From Amylostereum areolatum (lineage: Eukaryota > Basidiomycota > Agaricomycetes > Russulales > Stereaceae): 64,000 nt of DNA. The notes under the pieces are model-generated. The model worked only from the letters and a program-made list of their open reading frames with translations. It did no database searches and was not told the origin of the DNA. Both the position numbers and the translations under genes were made by a program. The stretch covers positions 558,001 through 622,000 of the forward strand of contig SAXG01000013.1 in NCBI GenBank assembly GCA_012932865.1, given 5' to 3'. Numbering within the stretch: position 1 is the stretch's first letter; the number at the start of each line of letters is the position of its first letter. Positions 1 through 11,599 of this stretch are shown in pieces.

Positions 1-29
1 ACTGAACAACATGACTGATTGCCCTACAG

Positions 30-1280
30 GACGTTGCGAAGGGCGATCTTTTCACTATGATCTACACAGACTGCCGTCTGCCCTTCAGCGTGGTGCAGTT
101 CTACGCTGCTCAACTCGTACGTCCTCTGTACTTGCCTATGTTTTCAAAGCTCATTCCTCTTCCAGCTCCTGTCACTCGAGAGCATGCGCGACAGGCACAT
201 CGTTCACCGCGATCTCAAGCCTGAGAACATCCTCTTCGACAAAGCCGGCAACGCGCTCATCGCCGACTTTGGCCTCTGCGAGCAGCTCGCAGACGCGTAC
301 GACGTTTGCGCCTCACACCCGCGCGGCACCCCGCTGTACATGTCCCCAGAGGTCATCAACAGAACGCCTGCGTCGTACGACGTGGACTGGTGGGCGTACG
401 GCGCGATCGTCTATGAGATGGCGATGGCCAGGGTGCCGTTCCGGGCGAGCGAGGGCGTGTCCCTCGCGGACGCGATCCTCTCTCACGAGCTCACCTTCGA
501 CGAGTGCGTCCATCCGGACGCGAAGGACCTCATCGAGAAGGTCCGTTCTTTCTTTTTGTCTACTGAGGTCAACATTTATTCTTCTTCTCCAGATCCTGGT
601 GAAGGGCCGCGCCGCGCGACCAACCTTGGTCCAAATGAAGGCCCACGTTTTCTTCCGCGGGATGTACGTTCGGTTCATCGTCTGATATATGCTCTCCATC
701 TGACGATATCTTCAGCAACTGGGACGCTCTTGCCTCTGGCTCCGTCTCTCCCCCAACATCCCCTCAGTCACCTCCCAAATCCCTTATTCGTCCGAACGTG
801 AAAATACCCACCGGAACTTCCTACAGCGCGGACGAAGACCCCGTACCCGCTTTCACATTCACATCGCCCCAAATCGACGTTAAGCCCATACCGCCCGTCG
901 TCGTTTCCAAGGGTACCCTCCGCGACGCGCTTGTCCCCCGCACCTGCGAGGCCCGCGCGAAGTTTATGAAGTTTTTTGGAATGCACAAAGCCGACAAGTC
1001 TTTGAGGACGGCCCAGGCCCCCACTACCGACAAGGCCATCTCCGGACCCCGCCATTCGAGCTCCTTCATGGGTCCATCATCCTACACTTCGTCTCCTTAC
1101 GTCCCCGTTCAAGGCTCCGCCTACCCCCCGGCGCAAGCCCCATCGACGCGCAAGTACCGCACCTCTTCCTCGTTTATGAACGACGACGAGCGCGGCGATC
1201 TTGGCATGTGGAGCACACTGAAGAGCCTGCGCGGCGTGCAGGAGGTCCGACGTGTGCAGCATCGTTTCGAACTCGATTGA
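30..1280 (+). CDS. AGC-like Ser/Thr protein kinase, 3' part (5' end outside window)
   Basis: Likely exons are 30-116, 166-540, 593-663 and 716-1280, with GT-AG introns of 49-52 bp. The frame holds the second half of a kinase domain: HRDLKPEN catalytic loop, DFG metal-binding motif, a GTPLYMSPE activation segment (SPE in place of APE) and a DVDWWAYGAIVYEM helix. It ends in FFRGINWDAL, a motif typical of the AGC group C-lobe boundary. A Ser/Pro-rich tail of about 185 residues follows and has no domain I recognise. The family transfers phosphate from ATP to Ser/Thr. The ATP-binding lobe (glycine loop, VAIK lysine) is upstream of base 1. The 3' neighbour is convergent. The substrate is unknown, and assignment to a named kinase such as PKA, Sch9 or Ypk would be guesswork. 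Confidence 0.85.
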
Positions 1281-2246
1281 GCTTCGCACGCGCATACATT
1301 CGTATATGACCCTACTGCATCCTACTACTACCTCTGCTACTACATACATCGTAATCTCTCTCCTCGGGTTTCATACCTTAATTGTGTTCTGGGTTTCTCG
1401 CAATGATTCATCGTTTATTCACTTGGATTCTCCAACGCGGTCTCTCTGCTTACTGCCACCTTTCGAACGTTCTATTCTTCTCCCTATTGACTCAATCCTT
1501 CCCTCCCGTTACATGAAGTCTACTTCCGCCGTTGCCTAAATCCTCCGTTTTTTTTTGCACCTAAACCTTCTTTCTCTGGCTACTCCTGTTTTTCCTTCGT
1601 CTACGGTTTAGCCTTCCGACTAACCTCGTTCCAGCACTCGAATCACCCTCTTCCGCCAAGATGACCATGGACTTTCCTGTTGATCCTGCTCTTGTCGTCG
1701 ACATGTCAAACTACTTAACAAGCTGGCCTTGGGATCCCTTTAGGCCATACTCTTCGACTAGCCAACGATGTCGACATAGCCACGGTCAACATTGATTCAG
1801 TGGGACGGCGCTGGGTTCCTTCGATGGTCAAATTGAACGTTGAACATTCAACGCCTCTTTCCTTACTCCCTTTTCCCTACATCAAAACTACCAGGTGTTA
1901 GTATCTCGTTTTCCCAGTTCGCCTTTTTTCTCTGGCCGTTTTCTCCCCCTTTCCCTGCCGTTTGACTTTTCCATTAGGTTCGACCCTTCTCAGCCAAAAC
2001 CTTGCCGCCGACCGTGTCCTTGACTTTCACCTGGATCTTCGATGTCTCGTAACCCACGGCTTCCATCGTTTCATTGACAGCGTCTCCCTCTCGTGCATCC
2101 TCTCGAAATATTCTTCCTCCTTTTGGGCTCGTGTCGCTATCCAGGGGTTAGACTTTCGCAACGGGCAACACTGCATCTATTCCCGACTTTCACATCGTAA
2201 AGTCTCGTCTTTACGGCAGTGCAGCCTCCATTCCTGTTCTCTATAG
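1281..2246. other. Intergenic, convergent 3' ends
   Basis: Pyrimidine-rich DNA between the kinase stop and the UbiA stop. Short open frames are present (for example 1962-2246 +), but they have no recognisable domain and no splice support. I see no RNA gene or repeat. Confidence 0.5.
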
Positions 2247-3351
2247 CTATGCAATATAAATGTTTTCTCTAGCAGTCTCCACCAAAACGCGCACAACCAT
2301 TCCATCCATCAATGCATTTGCCTGCAAAGTCGATAGTAGCCTGGGAGGGTGTTGGCGACGGAGAGCCACAGCTACGAACGCAATGCCTTCAGCGCGCCCG
2401 CTCGGGAAACCCGAGGCGAAGGTTCACTTACATTGTACCAATTGTAGGACACCCGAGCATCCGCCCCCACGACGAAGCGCGCACCAACGTACAGTGCGAG
2501 TGCGATGAAAGCCGCGCTGGTGGCCCAGTCCAGGTGCCACGCAACAGCGAGGACGTACGCCCATCCGACCATAGGCGCGAGCAGGGTATACCGCGCAAAG
2601 CTCGGGTAGGCGATCGGGATAGTCGACCGTCCGACCGCGCGATCGCCGTGGACATCCTTGAAGTCCTGCGCGTGGATCGTGGTCGCGATGGTCCCTACGC
2701 TAAAGCATACGGCGAAGACCGCTGTGCGGTCCATCGTACGCGCGCTGGGTCCTGTTCGATTCAACAAGTCAGATTCACCGTGGTATGCAGGAAGCCCGAG
2801 GGACTGCAAAGAAGGTTGTATACCTGCGATTAAGGTCGCCCCAGCTTCCAGCACCCCAAAGGCCACCGCGTTGAATAGGTTCCGGGAGGCCATATGCGCG
2901 GCACCGTTCCCCTCGTTATAGAGGTATGACAGCGTTGCGAAAGCAAGGCTGGCATAAACCGTCTCGCGACTATACAGTGCCGACACCGCACAGCACAAGG
3001 GGATCAGCGTCCAACGGAGAGCGTTGGCCTGGCGTACGGTGATGCGCTGAGACGGGATGGGGCGGCGTGGGTTATTGAGGGCGTCCTCGGCGGGGCTGAT
3101 CGCCTGGTTGGCCACGTCCTCCTGGAGGATATGGAGCCAGACCCAAAACGCAACGTGGGGAAGCCGCTGAACACGGCAAAGGGGGCCTGCCGCGACGGCG
3201 AATAACGTCTGCAGTAAATCGCGAGAGTGAGTAGGATGAGGAGACCATGAAAGCACGAACTCGCCACCGGGATTATGATCGTCTTGAAGTCCGACTTGGT
3301 GAACAGGAACAGAGTGTATAAGAAGCGAGGGATGAGCAGTGCGCTGGCCAT
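2247..3351 (-). CDS. UbiA-family prenyltransferase
   Basis: Exons on the minus strand are 3268-3351, 2432-3208 and 2247-2321. All junctions keep frame and give about 311 residues, a usual length for the family. It opens with MASALLIPRFLYTLFLFTKSD, and the first splice gives IIIP-TLFAVAAG, as in other UbiA proteins. The two Asp-rich prenyl-diphosphate/Mg2+ regions are visible: the NQAISPAEDALNNP region (a variant of NxxxD) and DFKDVHGD. Several hydrophobic helices follow, so this is an integral membrane enzyme. UbiA enzymes transfer prenyl chains to aromatic or other acceptors. Fungal members occur in quinone, haem O and meroterpenoid pathways. This one lacks close COQ2 or COX10 landmarks and has no terpene-cluster partners here, so its substrate is open. 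The start at 3351 is the Met nearest the conserved N-terminal helix. The last exon (24 residues) is the least certain. Confidence 0.8.
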
Positions 3352-4064
3352 GGCTGTATCGCGTACTTTGAGATAAAGGGGGTGGTATTGTGGTGGTTTC
3401 TGCTTTTTAACTTGCAGCGATGCTGACAGGGTGAGGTGGCCGACAAGCATTCGGCCGTCCGAAAAATAGGTATACACGCCAAGACAGTATTCCTACGGCT
3501 CTCGGTCAGTGAATGGAAACTTTGATAAGTTTTGCAACACCGGTCGAAACTTCCCACACTAAGCTGAGGTGAGCCAGAATAACTTAGTAAGTCGTCGACC
3601 ATGGTGGCAGGTCGGCAGGTCGGCAGCGACAAATCTGGGTCCTACAAAGGACAGCCAACGGGGCACGGTCTCCGTAGCCTGCGGGGATTTCAACGCAATG
3701 CCACACTCCATTGTGCCATCTCCATTCTGTCGCATCCAATGATGTTTCGTCTTGACATTTCCCTCTTACATTCTCTGCATAGGACGGGAACCGCGGATCA
3801 TTCACCAACAGACGAAGAGCAGGGATCTGATTCTCAGCCAGTTAAAGTAGCATCTGTGCCCGCACGGTCAAGATAAGTGGTCTTCTGGTGTCGGAGTCGT
3901 TCGAGCACTGGAGGCTGCGGCTGCTCCGCTCTCTACGGGCCTGCGCTGGTCCTCGCGTGTTTTGCCTCTATCAGTCATGCTCGACGATCGATCGTGAATG
4001 CAAACTGCTGATTAACTAACCAACGCACAAAGGAGCAGAGACGTTTTTATCCTTCCCGGACCGA
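3352..4064. other. Intergenic, UbiA 5' flank and esterase 3' flank
   Basis: No convincing coding frame. It should hold the promoter of the minus-strand UbiA gene. I see no clear TATA box or repeat. Confidence 0.4.
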
Positions 4065-6448
<2,384 letters not shown>

Positions 6449-7535
6449 GGCACTGACTGGCAAGAAAGGAGGGGAGTATGCATGCCTCGCGACCATCCGT
6501 CGCTCTTCTTGTACTGCACGGCGCTCCATCTGAAACGATGATCACGTTAGAGTAGCACTCCCACGCAGACAGCAGCAAGATGCCTCACATGACGCAGTGT
6601 CCGCGGCACGGAAAGACTGGAAGGAACGCTGGCATCGCACAGTAAGCATCAATAGAACGAAGAAGGAAGATGTGTACGTACCATGAGGTGTGTGCAGCCC
6701 CCCGTATGCATCAGATGGCCCGGAAGTTGTCCACCAGTCGGGGCTCCGCGATGAACGTGACGACCGTGGAGTGTGTAGTATGCACACCACTTTCTAACGC
6801 TGTAGGACCTGAATTCAGAACACCCAAAGCTGTGACTTGACGCGTGATCGGATTCCCGTATCTTCTCGATTGTCAGCTGGGCTCGTCGACGGCCCGGTGA
6901 TACGCCAACGGTACGTCGACAAAAGACGACGAACGCGGACGTGGTTGGCCGTCGAACAAGGGCGTCCTTCGTCTTTTGGCGGAATCGAGAGCTACTTCAC
7001 CATGAAAAGATCATATACATAGATGCTGTGTTCTTTTATTAGATACGATCACGGTATCCAGCATGCTACGGAATGAACGTACCCATACATTCTCGGAGTT
7101 TGCCAGTGGCCATCATGGTGACTTGGATCTTGAACATCGTCGGGTACATAACCCTCCATTTCTCGAGCCGGCGTGTCTTGAGAAGGTTCTAAGCAAGTCC
7201 TTGAGGAGGCAAGGTCCTATTCTGCAACCACATACTAGGACCGATACGCGAGATGGATGTTTGAAAAAGTTCGTGACGAAGGCAAGTCGATGATTCGATC
7301 GGGCACCAATGAGATCAATTCACGGATACGCGGTCACGTGCTAACGAGTACCTTCGCGTCTCGTGCTACTCGCAACTTCGATGCCAGTGTTTATATTGTC
7401 GACCGGAAATTCGCCCTCAAACTTTCCTCTTAGGTCAAGGTAAACACATGAGACTACACATACGTAATAAACAAACTTCTCAAAGTGATCCTCGGCGTCA
7501 GACTAGCAACTTTGTCAGACTACTAGTAATTGGCA
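6449..7535. other. Intergenic
   Basis: Mixed-composition DNA with only short frames that lack domains. It contains the upstream region of the esterase and the 3' flank of the interrupted BTB gene. I recognise no RNA gene or transposon end here. Confidence 0.4.
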
Positions 7536-8420
7536 CTAGTAGGCAACAAATAGGGACCCTTCGGTGACCACGGCGTTCCATTCCTACAAGACGTGAGGGT
7601 TAAAGATCGATCAGCTGAGCGAACAAGAATACAGTCAAAGACATAACTGACCTCATCGATGATCGAGTCCAAGGCAACTTTATACGCCGCGACGAAGTAA
7701 AGGAAACCCATGTTTGGCTCCCTATTTTCGTTAACGGCCACAGGTCTGGAGTCCGTGGTAAAGCTACACATGTTTAAGAAAAGAGTAAATAACGGTCATG
7801 CAAGTTTGGGGGGGGGGGGGGGGCAACGAAACACGCACTTTTTGTTGTAGCACTCCCAGCAGCTTAGTGCCTTCTCACTCGCGGTCTTCATGGCATACGA
7901 CGGCGCCTCGGTACAGAGAGTATGGCGGAGATGGGTGATTGTGATGTCGATATAATCAAACACCCAAGACTTGACATATCTCGTCTCTTCTTCTCCTGGA
8001 AGCTTCGACGGCATGCAAGTGCATATAGAGTTGTTGGGTTCAGGCCGTTGACAAACGTACTCCATTCCCGTCTGCGCAAGCATCTCTCCAACGGGGAACC
8101 GCTGGCTGAAGACGCGACCGAAAGTATTTCGGATGTGTTGGCGGAAATTGTAGAGCTTCACCCGTGTGTCGATGCAGGAGATCGCTTTGATATGATCATC
8201 GGTCACGAGAGGGAACCGAAAGGAGGCTCGCACGAGATGGGCGATGAGGTCCTTGTACTGGCGCTGCCAGGACAGCGCAAAAACGGAGGCAAGCTGCTTC
8301 CATGAAAGCTGCTGTATAGCATTGCGCACCAATCGATCGTCATTCTCGGTATGCACGATGGTGAGAGCAAGCGCGAGCGCTCCAGGGGTGTGATAGAAGT
8401 CGTCTGAGTTTGCGTGGTCC
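7536..8420 (-). pseudogene. BTB/POZ-domain gene, 3' part, cut off by Gypsy-1
   Basis: The C-terminal two-thirds of a BTB/POZ protein of the type expanded in Agaricomycetes. The large exon contains VHTENDDRLVRNAIQQLSW and a Cys pair in the CWECYNK region. Two introns follow. The first holds a run of 16 G (7808-7823). The last exon ends ...GSLFVAY at 7536-7538. Reading continues across the insertion point: the 5' part lies at 15523-15727, and if one copy of the 5-bp target duplication is counted the frame is unbroken (FIMD-HANSDD). The gene was therefore intact immediately before the retrotransposon landed. As it stands its mRNA would have to cross 7.1 kb of element in antisense, so it is probably null. 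Family members are thought to act as ubiquitin-ligase adaptors or in transcription; the exact role is unknown. Confidence 0.75.
8416..8420. repeat. Target-site duplication of Gypsy-1 (left)
   Basis: GGTCC directly before the left LTR. It matches GGTCC at 15523-15527 directly after the right LTR. A 5-bp duplication is normal for Ty3/gypsy integrases. Confidence 0.95.
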
Positions 8421-8844
8421 TGTCACGGATCGCTCCATTTCTCTCTTCGTTTGCAGACCTCGTACACGCGACGTGTCACGGCACATGACTTTCCCTTGCA
8501 TCACATGCTTCAATGACGTCATTGCCCGGACTTCCGAGCGGGGTTCCGCATCCTTATCTATGACATCACTGCTCCGGACCTTCATCCTCCGCCCCATGAC
8601 TCCTTTCCTATTGTTCCCCCCCGCTCGCACCACTATCGCATCGCATCGCACCATCGTTCCCACTTGTATATAAGGACAGTGTTTCTCTTCCCTTTTCCCT
8701 AGACTGTCCATCTCGTCATACGGTACTGTAGCGCACGTTGCACTACCCTAGACCCCGGCACTCTCAAATCTATTGTTTCTTCTCGCTCCTCCCATCGTCG
8801 CGACTTAGGCGGTTTCATCGGTCTCATAAACTGCGTTTCTGACA
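8421..8844 (+). repeat. Gypsy-1 5' LTR
   Basis: 424 bp, starting TGTCACGG and ending TTTCTGACA. Compared base by base with 15099-15522 by eye, I find no difference. It includes a TATA box near 8667. Confidence 0.95.
8667..8674 (+). promoter_or_regulatory. TATA box of Gypsy-1 LTR
   Basis: TATATAAG inside the LTR, followed by a CT-rich stretch, the usual place for transcript initiation in fungal LTRs. The same sequence is in the 3' LTR near 15345. Transcription would start shortly downstream, within the LTR. Confidence 0.7.
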
Positions 8845-10052
8845 CCTGGACAGTCTACCCCTACGCCTACCTCGCACCCCTCTCTCCATCTACCTCTGCC
8901 GTCTCCACGACGTTAAAAACTCCCACCACGGACCTCCCGAACGCACCAGTCTTCCTCCCGTTCAACGGAAAGCCGATCACCCCCCGCGACGACGCACCAC
9001 TCCCCTACCCTTGGTCCGACGCCGTCACCGTCAACTGCCTCGTCCCTGTACAGAACCTCTGCAAGAAAGATCCCTGGACCGCGCACGGCCTCAACTTCCG
9101 CATCTTCGAGTGGAGGTGGCACAAGGATCACGGTACTGTCGTCCTCGCCCTATACGTCCGGATCACTACGTGCATCAACGTAGATCTCGAACGCCTTGAA
9201 TTCACCCTCCACGCCCCCACCTACCACACATACCTCATCCAAGACGCCCCCAACCCGATCCTCCAAACCAGTTTCACCTCTGTCTCCCAGTTTAACCGCC
9301 GGACCCCCGAATCCACCCCGCCACCAGTCCTCCGTCCCACCATCAAGGGTAAGACCCTTCGTCGCCGCCACCACGAACATAAGATCCGCCAGGCAGTAAA
9401 AGCCGGCTACCTCACCAAGAAACTCCTCGGCCGTCGCCCCATCGCGGCGGACTTCTTCTAGACCATCATCACGTCCTCCACAGCCCCTCGTCCCCCCACC
9501 CCGAACCTTCCCCCAGGCGTCTTTCGAGACTACTGTCCCGAAGAATACTATATCCTCACCTCGCAGCAGACTAAGGAATCCGTACGTTGGCTGCACGACG
9601 AACCAAACCGGCAACGTCGAGACTGGTACTTCGACGACCGTGACGAACAACCCTACGTTGAAGAATCGGATTTTGCCACCGCTGCGGACGTTCTACAGCG
9701 CTTCCTGAACCCCCCTCCGACCAACTCGCCCCCACCCCGTCGACGTACTGTAATCGAAGTCCCCGAAGGGATCAACCACAACGACACAACTGGGAAGTGG
9801 TACGCCTATAGACGGAACAAGAACGGAACCCCAGGACGATCAGTAGTTGAGTGGCAGCCCACTTCGTTCAGTCCCGTCCAAGATCACTGGTCGTGGCATC
9901 ATAACCAGCAATTCCTCACCCCCGCCGACTTCCTTGTCGCAAAACAAGTTGAGGACGAAGTTGAAGAAGCAGAAGAACGCCGACGAGAAACCCTACGCCG
10001 CCTTGATCAAGAACTCGCCCAATCCCTCACCATCCCCCTCCCCTTCGACAAG
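8845..10052 (+). other. Gypsy-1 leader: long open frame without any ATG
   Basis: In the frame of gag (codons starting at 8841, 8844 and so on) the sequence is open from a TAG in the LTR at about 8700 up to gag, except for one TAG at 9459-9461. The translation looks protein-like: PFNGKPITPRDDAPLPYPWS, then a basic segment KTLRRRHHEHKIRQ before the TAG, then a Pro-rich and acidic segment and EEAEERRRETLRRLDQEL just before the gag Met. There is no ATG in any frame between the TATA box and 10053. It may be gag sequence reached by a non-AUG start or readthrough, or an ATG-purged leader. I recognise no domain. Confidence 0.6.
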
Positions 10053-11078
10053 ATGTCCGACGCCGAATCCAAACCTGCCGTCTCCAAGCGGGAGATCGGC
10101 CCCAAGCCAAAGCCATTCAAAGGCGATAGACGCGACACCCTCCGGTTCTCCCTCGAGCTCCGCATGTTCCTGCGCGTTAACAAGGATGTTTATGCCACAG
10201 ATGACGCCAAGATGATGCTCCTCCTCAGCTTGATGGAGGACGACACGGCGAAAGCCTGGGCCACGCATCGCCGCATGGAACTCTTCGCCGACGAAGACGA
10301 GAAGGAAGACGCCGACACCCTCGACCCCACGCCCCCAACACTCCACTATAACTCCTACAAAGAGCTCTTCGAGAGGTTTGGCAAAGACTTCGTGCCCGTC
10401 GATCCGAAGATAGAGGCTCAGCGTAAGATCAACGAGCTCGCAATGACCACCCGGGACATCACTGACTTTATCACCGAGTTTGAGATGCTGGCAACCATGT
10501 CAGCGTACGACGACGAGGCGCTGATCCACTTTTTCAAGAAGGGACTTCAGCGTGACCTCGGCAAGCAGGTGGCCCGGTCGTACCCGTTCCCTACCAAGCT
10601 CGCGGAGTGGAAGGAGCGCGCCCGCCGTATCAACCACCAGTGGCTCGAAGAGAACCCGGAGAGGAAGAGCAGTCAGTCCAAGGGGGCTGTCGCGCTCACC
10701 TCGAACGGTTCGACCAACGACTCCTCATCGCGCCGAGTCGGTGCCTTCACCAACACCTCGACCCGCCCTGCAAAGCTGACGGACGACGAGCGCGCAAAGA
10801 TGATGCGCGAAGGCAAGTGCTTCATGTGTCGACAAGCCGGTCACGTCTCCCGCGACTGCCCCAACCGCGACTCGAGCGCGCGACGGGTGGGCGCAGTAGA
10901 GACTGGGTCCAAGGCCCCTCCCCTGCCGACGAACACGGCTCCGTCCACTGCGAAAGCAGCTCCCGACCCATCCAAAACCATCGCGGCGATCACTCGCCAG
11001 CTGAAGGATCTGGACGCGGAAGGCAAGGAGCAGGCAGTAGCGCTGTTGAAGGACATCCTGGAATCGCAGGATTTTTGA
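10053..11078 (+). CDS. gag: Gypsy-1 Gag-like protein with zinc knuckle
   Basis: 341 residues from the first ATG after the LTR TATA box. The N-terminal half resembles retrotransposon gag capsid (pattern YKELFERFGKDF, then INELAMTTRDITDFITEFEML and KKGLQRDL). A basic, Ser-rich linker leads to one CCHC nucleic-acid-binding knuckle, CFMCRQAGHVSRDC, at about residues 256-269. It would assemble the cytoplasmic particle and package element RNA. The stop TGA overlaps a U-rich shift site, and the protease lies in the -1 frame. The leader upstream is open in the same frame, so the true N-terminus may be longer. Confidence 0.9.
   Translation: MSDAESKPAVSKREIGPKPKPFKGDRRDTLRFSLELRMFLRVNKDVYATDDAKMMLLLSLMEDDTAKAWATHRRMELFADEDEKEDADTLDPTPPTLHYNSYKELFERFGKDFVPVDPKIEAQRKINELAMTTRDITDFITEFEMLATMSAYDDEALIHFFKKGLQRDLGKQVARSYPFPTKLAEWKERARRINHQWLEENPERKSSQSKGAVALTSNGSTNDSSSRRVGAFTNTSTRPAKLTDDERAKMMREGKCFMCRQAGHVSRDCPNRDSSARRVGAVETGSKAPPLPTNTAPSTAKAAPDPSKTIAAITRQLKDLDAEGKEQAVALLKDILESQDF
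11069..11078 (+). promoter_or_regulatory. Putative -1 frameshift site at gag stop
   Basis: Codons CAG GAT TTT TGA end gag. A -1 slip on TTT gives TTT TTG AAA and enters the protease frame with the junction FLKRP. The heptamer GGATTTT is a weak match to X-XXY-YYZ. Gypsy-2 has the canonical GGGTTTT at the same place with the junction FLNRP, which supports a real shared signal. Confidence 0.55.
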
Positions 11079-11587
11079 AACGCCCCCCAGTCGCGTCGTC
11101 TGGTGGAGGCAAAGGACTTTTGGTATCATCGTCGAATCGTTTCGCTGTATTATCATCCATGCATACCTGTGAGCAATCGTATCCCCCGTGTTTGTATCTG
11201 TCTACTGTCACCAAGAACAGGCAAACACCATCGATCACGCTCAAAGTCAAGCTAATCGGACGAGTTACCAAAAGAGAAATCGACGCAGACGCGCTGCTTG
11301 ATAGCGGCGCAGAAGGAATTATCCTGAACCGAAGCTTCGTTGAACGCAAGAAGCTCACCACAAGAAAACTAGAAAACCCGTTCCCCGTGCGTAATGTGGA
11401 CGGCACTGAGAACATCATGGGCTGGGTACGCGACACAACGACCCAGCGGATCCGGATATACTCGCAAGATTCAAGGGCGTACCATGAGGAAGAAGCTGAG
11501 TTCTTCATCACCGACATCGGCGATCATGACATGATCCTTGGAACAGACTGGCTCGACGAGCACAATCCCACCATAGACTGGCAATGA
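11079..11587 (+). CDS. Gypsy-1 protease region (pol N-terminal part)
   Basis: A retropepsin-like aspartic protease in the -1 frame relative to gag. The catalytic motif is ALLDSGAEG, and a later conserved stretch is DMILGTDWLDEHNP. The frame runs from within gag and ends at TGA 11585-11587. The reverse transcriptase frame resumes in exactly the same phase, only 12 bases on. Related proteins have a continuous polyprotein here, so the TGA is either a nonsense mutation (CGA to TGA is one transition) or a readthrough stop. There is no separate start codon, so expression should depend on frameshifting. Confidence 0.8.
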
Positions 11588-11599
11588 GACCGTGTTGAC

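Noticed and set aside
8340..8711. 123-residue minus-strand frame (similar one at 15084-15389)
   Set aside because: Lies within the LTR in both copies, antisense to the element, without a domain.
9150..9650. 166-residue minus-strand frame in the Gypsy-1 leader
   Set aside because: Gly/Val-rich shadow; the plus-strand frame in phase with gag is longer and more protein-like.
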